DNA from: Streptomyces sp. DH41
GTDB taxonomy: Bacteria; Actinomycetota; Actinomycetes; Streptomycetales; Streptomycetaceae
DNA: 64,000 nt
Assembly (NCBI RefSeq): GCF_029813785.1
Contig: NZ_JARVKY010000003.1
Span: forward strand, 310,001-374,000
Direction: 5' to 3'
Under the pieces are notes generated by a model that saw nothing but the letters and a program-made list of their open reading frames with translations, was not told the origin of the DNA and ran no database searches. A program made the translations under genes and the position numbers. Positions 33,775 to 40,822 of the stretch are shown one piece after another. How positions within the stretch are numbered: the first letter of the stretch is position 1; every line of letters starts with the position of its first letter.

Positions 33775-34416
33775 AGTTCTAAGCCTCGGCCGCTTGACTG
33801 CCCAGGCGCCCTGCATTCTCGCGGTCGGAAACAGGGTTGCGGAAGAACAAGCGAACCAGGCGACGATTCTCGCGCTTCAGCGCGACAAACGATCCCTGGC
33901 TTGTGGTTTTCCTCGAGAGCCAGCTTGTGCGGGTGTCAGCTGTCGTCCGGTTCCATGGTGCCCCCCGAGGGAGATCCTCTGCTCTGCGTCAGCGCTTCAC
34001 GCACTGGCCGCTTGATGATGGGTTCTGCGGATCATTGAATAGACGTTCGCGTCCCGAGCGCTCAGTCCTGCTGCTTCGGCCGGCGCTTGCAGCAACGTCG
34101 GCAGCCCGGTCCGTACCCGCTTCCGCTCTCAGGGCCAAAGCGTTCCGTGCGTCGCCGGCCGGGTCGGTTCGTACCGCGCCTCCGGCTCGCGAGTTCGACA
34201 TTGCCGAGGGGCCTCGGGCAGGCAGCGAGGCGGCTGCGGAGGGGGCTCCGCATGCCTGATGGTCCATCAGGTAAGTCAGCGTTTGGTCAGCATGAGTTGC
34301 CGGGCATTCCGGGAGGATTGCCTGAACAGGCGTCCGTGACGGCACGAAAGCCCAGGTGAGGGACGGTGTCGCCTGACAGGGCGATGTTCCTCACAAACAT
34401 CGTTCGGCGCGTGCCG
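33775..34416. other. Region left of attachment copy C
   Basis: About 640 bases without a supported gene. Near 34,273-34,294 it contains AAGTCAGC...GGTCAGCATG, a near copy of the paired GGTCAGCA motif found on the other side of copy C. Integrase arm-binding or excision-factor sites are the likely content. Confidence 0.4.
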
Positions 34417-34618
34417 GTGTACAGTCGAGACCGCCCTTGACCTGCAAGAAGCGGGCAGGGAGCCGTCTCAGAGGAGTCCAAAGTGCTGCGTACTCTGTTC
34501 AAGTCCAAGATCTAGCATCTGGGCGTTTGCGCAGGTCAGAAGCGTAGCGGGGCCGCTCAGGTCAGCAAATGGTCAGCATCGGGTGCGAGGGCGTCCTGGC
34601 TTGCTGACCTGGTGACCG
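34417..34618. repeat. Copy C of the integrase attachment/leader repeat
   Basis: Directly upstream of the intact integrase gene. It has the same order as copy B: gtgtacag, cttgacctgc block, GAGGAG, 33-bp mini-ORF, gcgcaggtcag, and aggtcagcaa...ggtcagcatc (34,559-34,580). Identity with copy B is high over about 200 bases. Its position beside int supports an attP/attL-type role. Confidence 0.7.
34483..34515 (+). CDS. 10-codon mini-ORF resembling the PanD N-terminus (copy C)
   Basis: Same GTG mini-ORF as in copy B, encoding MLRTLFKSKI then TAG, with GAGGAG upstream. Conservation of both reading frame and ribosome site in two copies suggests either a panD-derived attachment core or a leader peptide for the integrase. 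Confidence 0.45.
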   Translation: MLRTLFKSKI

Positions 34619-34673
34619 CCACGGCGCGGTGCCTGGGCGCAGATGCCCGGCTCCCGCTCGGAAGGTGCGTCAC

Positions 34674-35810
34674 GTGGCTCGTCAACTTGCCCGCGGTATG
34701 GGGTCGTTCTTCAAGGACTGCGGCTGTGCCAGGCCGACCAGGTGCCCGCACCCGTACACGATCCGTTTCCGCAACGGTCTGGGGAAGCAGGTCGAGGAGG
34801 GCGGGTTCGGCACGCAGGACGACGCGATCGAGCGCCTCACGCAGATCTATGCGGAGAAGAAGCGCACGGCGCCGTCTGTCGCGGAAGCGCGCCGGGAGCT
34901 GGGGCAGAAGACGGTCGCGGAATACGCGAAGCAGTGGCTGCCCCGCCAGCGCCGAATGACCGCATACTCCACGGGCGAGCACGTCAGCAGCTCCATCAAC
35001 GTCCATATCGTTCCGCGCCTGGGGTCACGGAAGCTGATATCCGTAACTCCCATCGTGGTGGAGCGTTTCCTGGACGAGTTGGAGGCCGACGGCGTCGGCC
35101 GGGGTAATCAGGTCAACATCCTGCGCACGCTCAAGGCGATTCTGCGGGACGCCTACGACAAGGGCGCGATGGCGGATGACCCGGTCAAGGGAGTGCAGGA
35201 ACCGGAGTACGTCCGCGAGAGGGTGGTCATCCCGGACCTGGCCTATCTGAAGCAGGCTCTGGCTGTCGCGGGTGACGGCCTTGCTCTGGAGATCGTGATG
35301 ATGGCGGGCTGCGGACTACGAAACGGCGAAGCCCGGGCCGTGAACATCAACAACGTGGTCGCGCACGACGTGTACCGGGTGCACGAGCAGATCCATTCCA
35401 ATACGCACCGGCCGGCGAAGCTGAAGCATCGCAAGGCGGGGGAGTTCCGGGAGGTGCCGCTGCCCCGCTCGGTACGGGAGGCGATCGAACGCCATGAGGC
35501 GAAACACGGCGCGACGAAGGAGGGGTATCTGCTGCGGGGGCCGAGCGGGTATTACACGGAGCCGATGGAACGTCGGCGCGTCCGCGCACTCTTCGAGAGG
35601 CTGCCCGTGATGGACGGGATGGGGATGTATGGCTTCCGGCACTACTTCGCCTCCAACGCGTTGGGTAGTGGCATCCCGATCACCGACGTGGCGGAGTGGA
35701 TGGGGCACAAGTCGATCGAGGAGACGTACCGCACCTACCGGCACTTGATGCCGGGCAGCGTCACCAAGGCGGCGCGGGTTTTGGACGCCGGCCTGTGGGA
35801 CGCGGCCTGA
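34674..35810 (+). CDS. int: Tyrosine-type site-specific integrase
   Basis: A 378-residue phage/ICE-type tyrosine recombinase. It has an N-terminal zinc-like motif (CGCARPTRCPHPY), a SAM-like core-binding domain (KTVAEYAKQWLPRQRR) and a C-terminal catalytic domain. Catalytic residues are visible: Arg in GCGLRNGEAR, the box-II variant YGFRHYFASN, His in MGHKS and the nucleophile Tyr in TYRTYRHLMPG. GTG at 34674 is chosen for its GGAAGG site; ATG at 34698 is an alternative. Length and order are normal, so the enzyme should be active. It is preceded by attachment repeat copy C and followed by a gcaggtcagag match and hairpins. Confidence 0.9.
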   Translation: MARQLARGMGSFFKDCGCARPTRCPHPYTIRFRNGLGKQVEEGGFGTQDDAIERLTQIYAEKKRTAPSVAEARRELGQKTVAEYAKQWLPRQRRMTAYSTGEHVSSSINVHIVPRLGSRKLISVTPIVVERFLDELEADGVGRGNQVNILRTLKAILRDAYDKGAMADDPVKGVQEPEYVRERVVIPDLAYLKQALAVAGDGLALEIVMMAGCGLRNGEARAVNINNVVAHDVYRVHEQIHSNTHRPAKLKHRKAGEFREVPLPRSVREAIERHEAKHGATKEGYLLRGPSGYYTEPMERRRVRALFERLPVMDGMGMYGFRHYFASNALGSGIPITDVAEWMGHKSIEETYRTYRHLMPGSVTKAARVLDAGLWDAA

Positions 35811-36020
35811 GACAACAACGAAGCCTGCCAGGATTGCTTCCGGGCCGGGTTGCAGTGGCACCACATGGCACAGGTTGTAGAGACCGTCCAGGGATGTCTA
35901 CGCCAGTCCGGCGCGAGCACGAAACCGCAGGTCAGAGACTCCTAATCTGGAAGAGTCTGGCTAGTTGGTGATCGCTGTGTGATACGAGGGTGATAAGGCG
36001 AGGCGCCACCGAGGCCCGTC
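35811..36020. other. Region after the integrase with an att-like match
   Basis: No gene seen. The sequence aaccgcaggtcagagact at 35,923-35,940 repeats the gcaggtcagag core of copies A, B and C and may be a remnant of an attachment site at the right edge of the mobile segment. Confidence 0.35.
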
Positions 36021-36049
36021 CTGACGGAATCTCTGCACGGTTCCGTCAG
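36021..36049. terminator. Hairpin downstream of the integrase
   Basis: A 9-bp perfect inverted repeat CTGACGGAA / TTCCGTCAG with an 11-base loop, about 210 bases after the integrase stop. Confidence 0.5.
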
Positions 36050-36057
36050 ACGGCGAA

Positions 36058-36083
36058 GCCGCACCGGAGCACTCCGGTGCGGC
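36058..36083. terminator. Strong GC hairpin terminator
   Basis: A 12-bp perfect inverted repeat GCCGCACCGGAG / CTCCGGTGCGGC around CA. With the preceding hairpin it forms a double terminator between the integrase and the next genes. Confidence 0.6.
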
Positions 36084-36424
36084 TCCGCCGTGAGACCGCA
36101 CGCGCTGGTGCGCATGGTGCGGTCGCTGCCTCGTGCGGTCCGTGTGCTGGAACACCCTCGGGTGCTTGATTTGCCATCGCACCCGTTCATCGGGCGTGTG
36201 TCCCTCTCAGCGTGACCGGGTCGTGTGAGTGCGGGAGCGGGAACGGTCGGATCGATCAGTTTGTCGCCGGTGGATGAACTGGCGGTCTGTGAACCGCGCG
36301 AGATCGCGATGTCGCTGACGGTAGGTCCTACTGGCGCCCACGGACCCGGTGTTGCCTCGGCGATCGTGTGTCGCAGGGAAGTGCCCACGTACAGGGGTGC
36401 ACAAGGGGCAGTCCGGAAAGCCTC

Positions 36425-36780
36425 TCAGTCGGCCCGGCTCAGGGCCGCGGTGCGGGATCCGGGGGCGAAGTCGCCGAAGGGCTGTTGCCAGGACTCACCG
36501 GGCCAGTAGTACGTCACATGGCCTTCGGCGGGCCGGTAGCGGGCTGTGTAGAGCCTTCTCGTCCCTTGCTCGTCAACGGTTCGGTACAGCGGTGGTTTCA
36601 GCGTGGCCGCCACGTCCGCACCTGCGGCGCGAATGGCGCGCAGCTGCTCCTGCGTCCGCAAGGCCCCGTCCTGCTGGCACATCGGCACCCTCACGAGCCA
36701 CGTCCTGGGCGCGAACAGACGCCCCTACATGGTGGGGGCGGTGTGGTGGTTCGAGCGGACCCGCTCGGCCCGCTTCAGGA
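36425..36780 (-). pseudogene. C-terminal fragment of a C45-type acyltransferase/amide hydrolase
   Basis: The frame reads AERVRSNHHTAPTM, a TAG stop, then GRLFAPRTWLVRVPM and on to LYTARYRPAEGHVTYYWPGE and FGDFAPG. This matches the end of peptidase C45 / linear amide C-N hydrolase proteins, which act on acylated amines. Only the last third is present and it contains an internal stop, so it is non-functional. The 5' side runs into the DUF1330 gene. Confidence 0.5.
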
Positions 36781-37161
36781 CGGTCGCGGGCCGAGCCGAG
36801 ATGCCCAGGGTGCGGTCGGTTGGAGTACGGCCTCGGACAGCGCGCGAGTCCGTAGCGCGGTGATCTGCTGGTAATCGGGGTCGGTGACCATGCTGCTGAA
36901 CGCCTCCCGGCTGGGATAACGGACCAGAAGCACCGCGTCCCAGGTCTGGCCTTCCCCGGCCATGAGGGGCGTATCACCGTCGCCTGCGTAGAGCAGTTCC
37001 CCTCCGTATCTACTCAGGAAGACGGCCGCTCGGCGTGAGTATTCCTCGTAGGACCGCCGGCCGTCCGGCGTGAACCGCAGAAGGTTCAGCATCACGAACG
37101 GCCCATCCGGGCCGTGCGTAGCGAAGGCGTTGAGAACCGCCTTGTCGGGATCGACAGCCAC
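36775..37161 (-). CDS. DUF1330 family protein
   Basis: A 128-residue ferredoxin-fold dimeric alpha-beta-barrel protein. The family reads GPFVMLNLLRF, then SYEEYSRRAAVFLSRYGGEL, WDAVLLVRYPSREAFSSMV and DPDYQQITALRTRALSEAVL. Members are small oxidoreductase- or monooxygenase-like proteins of unknown substrate. GTG at 37161 behind AGGGGC is preferred; the frame continues upstream to an unrelated-looking MTARPADVQPYRF segment that may be the start of another truncated gene. Confidence 0.75.
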   Translation of the reverse strand: MAVDPDKAVLNAFATHGPDGPFVMLNLLRFTPDGRRSYEEYSRRAAVFLSRYGGELLYAGDGDTPLMAGEGQTWDAVLLVRYPSREAFSSMVTDPDYQQITALRTRALSEAVLQPTAPWASRLGPRPS

Positions 37162-37499
37162 GGGCTGCCCCTGTCGGTCGTCGTGGGATGCTTCCCGCCC
37201 GCCCGGGACGGGTGGTACGAGGCTAAGCGATGACAGGCCCCTTGCATACCACCCGGTCGGTACCCTCGTCTTTCGTCGTGAACTCGCCTGCCATTCCTCG
37301 GCTGTCAGGACGACGTCCAGCTCCCCCGTCACCGGCTTCGACGAGTCGAATCGGTACGGCTGTACGTCAGCAGGTCTCGCCGTCATCGGCGGGGCGCCGC
37401 GGTTTCAAGAACCTCTGACAGGACACCCAAAAACGGTCATAAGGAGCACGCCTGTCGCGTCGCCTGGTGACGGTGATACGAAATCGACGGAGGAGACAC

Positions 37500-38825
37500 A
37501 TGAAGGCTGTCGTGTGGCACGCGCTGGGGGACATACGCCTCGATGACGTGCCGGAACCGAAGATCAAGGACCCGTACGACGCGATCGTGCGGATCACGAC
37601 GTCCGCCATCTGCGGCACCGACCTGCACTTCATCCGTGGCACGATGCCCGGGATGCAGGAGGGGCGCATCCTCGGCCACGAGGCCGTCGGCGTCGTGGAG
37701 GAGGTCGGTTCCGGGGTGCGCAACCTCCGTCCCGGTGACCGTGTCGTGGTGCCGTCCACCGTGGCGTGCGGGACGTGCAGCTACTGCCGGGCCGGCTACT
37801 ACGCGCAATGTGACAACGCCAACCCGGGTGGCCGGAGGGCGGGCACGGTGTTCTTCGGTGGCCCGGAAGCCGCCGGGGGACTGGACGGTCTCCAGGCTGA
37901 GTATGCCCGTATCCCGTTCGCGCACGTCGGGCTGGTCCCGCTGCCGGACACCGTGGATGACGCGCAGGCCATCCTGGTCTCCGACATCTACCCCACGGCG
38001 TGGTTCGGGGCGAGGCTGGCGGAGGTCGGAGACGGCGACACCGTGGCGATCGTGGGTGCCGGGCCGGTCGGTCAGGCGGCCATCGCCTGTGCCCGCCTCC
38101 AGGGAGCCGGGCGCATCATCGTCGTCGACGGCCTGGCGGATCGGCTGGACCTGGCGCGCGACCAGCATGCCGAAACGGTCGACTTCAACACCGAGGATCC
38201 GGTCGAGGCCGTCTTGGAGCTGACCGGCGGCATCGGCGTGGACCGTGTGATCGAGGCCGTGGGCGTGGATGCCCAGCGGCCCGCCCACGGTCCGGCGGCC
38301 GAAGCGCTGCGCGAGCAGGGCGAGCAGTTCGCGCACGAACGCCAGGAGGCGGCTCCCGAACAGAATCCGGACGGCAGCGCGTGGGTGCCCGGTGACGCCC
38401 CGACCCTGGCCGCCCGCTGGGCCGTGCAGATGTCGGCGAAGGCCGGCACGATCGGCACCGTCGGCGTCTACCCGCCGCAGGTGCAGCACTATCCGTACGG
38501 CGAGGCGTTCATGAAGAACCTCACCCTGAAGATGGGCAACTGCAACCACCGCCGATACGTGCCCGAGCTGGTGTCCATGGTCGCCGCCGGCCGGCTCGAC
38601 CCCACTCCGCTGATCACCCGCTGGGTCGGCACCGAGGACGCGATCGACGCCTACCGCACCTTCGACCGGAGGGAGGCGGGCTGGACCAAGGTGACCCTCG
38701 GCGTGGCGGGCGACGGCTCGGTCGTTCCGGGCTTGGGCGAAGCGGCCGGTACCGGAGCCGCCACCACGGCAGGTACGCAGGGGCCCAGGGCGACGGACCA
38801 GGGCAGCCGAGGTGACCGGTCATGA
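37500..38825 (+). CDS. Zinc-dependent alcohol dehydrogenase (formaldehyde dehydrogenase-like)
   Basis: A 441-residue medium-chain dehydrogenase. The catalytic zinc site is CGTDLHF with H and E in GRILGHEAVGVVEE; the structural zinc cysteines are CGTCSYCRAGYYAQC. NAD-binding is at VAIVGAGPVGQAAIACARL with the acceptor Asp in IIVVDGLADRL. The insertion and PTAWFGA segment resemble glutathione-independent formaldehyde dehydrogenases. GGAGGAG precedes the ATG. The last 40 residues are a low-complexity Gly/Ala/Thr tail. The stop overlaps the next start (ATGA), indicating coupling to the decayed zinc-ribbon gene. Confidence 0.88.
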   Translation: MKAVVWHALGDIRLDDVPEPKIKDPYDAIVRITTSAICGTDLHFIRGTMPGMQEGRILGHEAVGVVEEVGSGVRNLRPGDRVVVPSTVACGTCSYCRAGYYAQCDNANPGGRRAGTVFFGGPEAAGGLDGLQAEYARIPFAHVGLVPLPDTVDDAQAILVSDIYPTAWFGARLAEVGDGDTVAIVGAGPVGQAAIACARLQGAGRIIVVDGLADRLDLARDQHAETVDFNTEDPVEAVLELTGGIGVDRVIEAVGVDAQRPAHGPAAEALREQGEQFAHERQEAAPEQNPDGSAWVPGDAPTLAARWAVQMSAKAGTIGTVGVYPPQVQHYPYGEAFMKNLTLKMGNCNHRRYVPELVSMVAAGRLDPTPLITRWVGTEDAIDAYRTFDRREAGWTKVTLGVAGDGSVVPGLGEAAGTGAATTAGTQGPRATDQGSRGDRS

Positions 38826-38981
38826 CCGCCGACGCCGGCGAGAAGGCGTAGAAGACAGGGGACTTCTACTGCGCGCACCGCAGCGAAAAGGCATGTGACA
38901 CAGGGAGACAAGATCCCGTCCTGCCCCACCGAGCACAAGGAGTTCGAGACCCGGAGGAACGAACTCGGCAACAGGTCGTGA
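38822..38981 (+). pseudogene. Decayed small zinc-ribbon gene
   Basis: ATG overlaps the dehydrogenase stop and reads MTADAGEKA, then TAG, then in frame KTGDFYCAHRSEK. After one frame change it continues HVTQGDKIPSCPTEHKEFET to a TGA. This is the pattern of small zinc-ribbon proteins beside such dehydrogenases, but the second cysteine of each CxxC pair is lost. A nonsense codon, a frameshift and missing ligands mark it as dead. Confidence 0.55.
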
Positions 38982-39009
38982 ACGGGAGCCTCGGTGTCAA
39001 GGGGCCCGA

Positions 39010-39618
39010 GTGTACGGCCGCCGGTGCAGGTCGGCTCCGCGCTCGCCTACCGCGGCATTCTGTTGCGGAGCGCGTACTGCGGTGCCAAGCACAATCCAGG
39101 GCTTCACCGAGTCGGTGCGCTGCGAACTGCTGCACGACAGGTCGGCGGTACGCGTCACCATGGTGCAGATGCCGGCCGTCAACACCCCGCAGTTCACCTG
39201 GTTACGCACGCACCTGCCGCGCCACGCCAGCCGGTGCCGCCCATCTACCAGCCGGAGCTGGCCGCACGCGCCGTGCTGCGCGCCGCGGACCACCCCCGGC
39301 GACGCGAGTACTGGGTCGGGACGTCCACGGCGCTGACGCTGCTGGCCAACGCCGTCGTACCCGGACTGCTCGACCACTACCTGGCGCGACGGGTTTCGAC
39401 TCCCAGCAGACCGACGCCCACCCGCAGCCTCAGGGGACGGCAACCTCTTCGCACCGGCGGACGAGAATACGGACTACGGAGCCCACGGCGTGTTCGACGA
39501 CCAGGCCCACACCTTCGACCCGCAGGTGTGGGCGAGCCGTCATCACATGGGCAAGGCGGTGGCCGCCGCGGGACTGGCCGGTGCGGGGTACGCGCTCCTG
39601 CGCCGCCGAGCCATGTGA
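39010..39618 (+). pseudogene. Short-chain dehydrogenase, truncated and frameshifted
   Basis: Pieces of one SDR occur in three frames: VQVGSALAYRGI and SAYCGAKH (catalytic Tyr-x3-Lys), then IQGFTESVRCELLHDRSAVR and VTMVQMPAVNTPQFTW, then PPIYQPELAARAVLRAADHP and YWVGTSTALTLLANAVVPGL, and finally a QVWASRHHMGKAV tail with a stop at 39,618. The N-terminal NAD-binding third is absent and at least two frame changes are present. The remnant shows that an intact dehydrogenase-SDR locus once stood here. Confidence 0.7.
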
Positions 39619-39757
39619 AATGCCAGTTCGCCGAGGAGTGGTCGGGAAACGCCTTGCGCAGCGTCGCGCGGGCGGGGTCCACCAGAGGCAGGCGCCGGTC
39701 GAGATACAGCGTCGAGTATCCGGCTGCCCGTGCGTGCGATCCTCTGCCTCAGCCGTG
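39619..39757 (-). pseudogene. Short fragment of cytochrome b (QcrB)
   Basis: On the minus strand about 40 codons read GYSTLYLDRRLPLVDPARAT then LRKAFPDHSS, matching the region before the first transmembrane helix of actinomycete cytochrome bc1 subunit b (normally LRKVFPDHWSF...GEIALYS). The frame breaks at once after this. The rest of the gene is absent. Together with the SDR remnant it shows DNA loss and joining at this point. Confidence 0.5.
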
Positions 39758-39974
39758 CTCTGCTTCGGGACAGCAGCACACACAACACCCCTCGACGCTT
39801 CGCGGACCCGGTCGGGGAACAGGCGTACCCCGGGGGCGCCGTTCGATCGCAGTGCAGTTCGCACAGCCCGCGTGACGGGCCCGGTGCGCCGGACGCTTCA
39901 CCGGTTTGCGCGCGCGGGGACTGGGATACACGGGCGAGGCATTGCGGACGGTATTGCGAAGGAAGGGAACGCCC

Positions 39975-40526
39975 ATGGGACACGGCGGGGATGTCACCGC
40001 GGAACTGACCACCGACCACCGGGAGGTCGAAGAACTGTTCGGCAAGATCGAGGACCTGCCTCCGGGGGACGGGCAGAGGAAAAAGTACGCCGACCAAGCC
40101 GTGATCGAGCTGGTGCGGCACTCGGTCGCCGAAGAGGCGTACCTCTATCCGGCCGTGCGCGAGTTCCTGCCGGACGGCGACACGATCGCGGACAAGGAGA
40201 TCGAGGACCACGCCGAGGCCGAGCGGACGATGAAGGCCCTCGAAGGAGTCGACGCGGGTGACGCGGAGTTCGACCGGCTCATCGGCGAACTGATGGCGGA
40301 GATCCGGTCGCACGTCCGGGACGAGGAGGACAACCTCTTTCCCCGCCTGCGGTCGGCGGCCACCGAGGACGAGCTGGTGAAGCTGGGCGAGAAGGTCCGA
40401 CAGGCCAAGAAGACCGCTCCGACCCGACCGCACCCGTCCGCCCCGGACAAGCCGCCGGCCAACAAGCTGCTGGCCCCCGGCACGGGCATGGTCGACCGGA
40501 TCAGGGACGCCCTGTCGGGGCGCTGA
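39975..40526 (+). CDS. Hemerythrin HHE-domain protein
   Basis: A 183-residue protein with a four-helix hemerythrin-like domain: TTDHREVEELFGKIEDLP, VRHSVAEEAYLYPAVREFLP, EDHAEAERTMKALEG and RSHVRDEEDNLFPRL supply the His and Glu ligands of a di-iron site. Such proteins bind O2, NO or iron and serve in oxidative or nitrosative stress. ATG giving MGHGGDVTAEL is chosen; upstream frame lacks a site. A basic, Pro-rich tail follows the domain. It lies upstream of an FAD/Fe-S oxidoreductase. Confidence 0.88.
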   Translation: MGHGGDVTAELTTDHREVEELFGKIEDLPPGDGQRKKYADQAVIELVRHSVAEEAYLYPAVREFLPDGDTIADKEIEDHAEAERTMKALEGVDAGDAEFDRLIGELMAEIRSHVRDEEDNLFPRLRSAATEDELVKLGEKVRQAKKTAPTRPHPSAPDKPPANKLLAPGTGMVDRIRDALSGR

Positions 40527-40822
40527 CGGCGACGCGTGCCGTGCCGCCGAACGGGCCTCCCGGTTTGTGTGCGCGAGGCCCTGAATACACGGTCGGGCAC
40601 GCGGTCGGCGAAGGAGAGGGACGCCCTCGTGGGCCACGACGGATGCGTCGACGCCGAGGTGCGCATACCACCGGCCGACACACTGCCGGCACCCGGCTCG
40701 GGCAGGGTGGGACGCGGCAGGGACCGAGACCGCGCGATCCCGTCCCCCGGTGGACGGGCCGACTGCTCCCGGCGTCGGCCGGTTGATACCGACGCACCCC
40801 TCGTCACCAGTGGAGGTTGTTC

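Larger units (their letters stand above)
16970..35945. other. Accessory (defence-like) genomic island
   Basis: Bounded by repeat copy B on the left and the integrase with its att-like sequence on the right. It contains the AbiEii pair, HNH nuclease, several small decayed genes, HEPN and nuclease-STAND genes, and nested IS elements. Codon bias is visibly weaker than in flanking regions. Exact ends are inferred from the repeats; copy A at 14.3 kb may mark an older, larger limit. Confidence 0.5.

Noticed and set aside
33837..34345. Overlapping ORFs of about 120-140 codons on both strands left of copy C
   Set aside because: Neither has a domain or ribosome site; could not be told apart from chance open frames in high G+C DNA.
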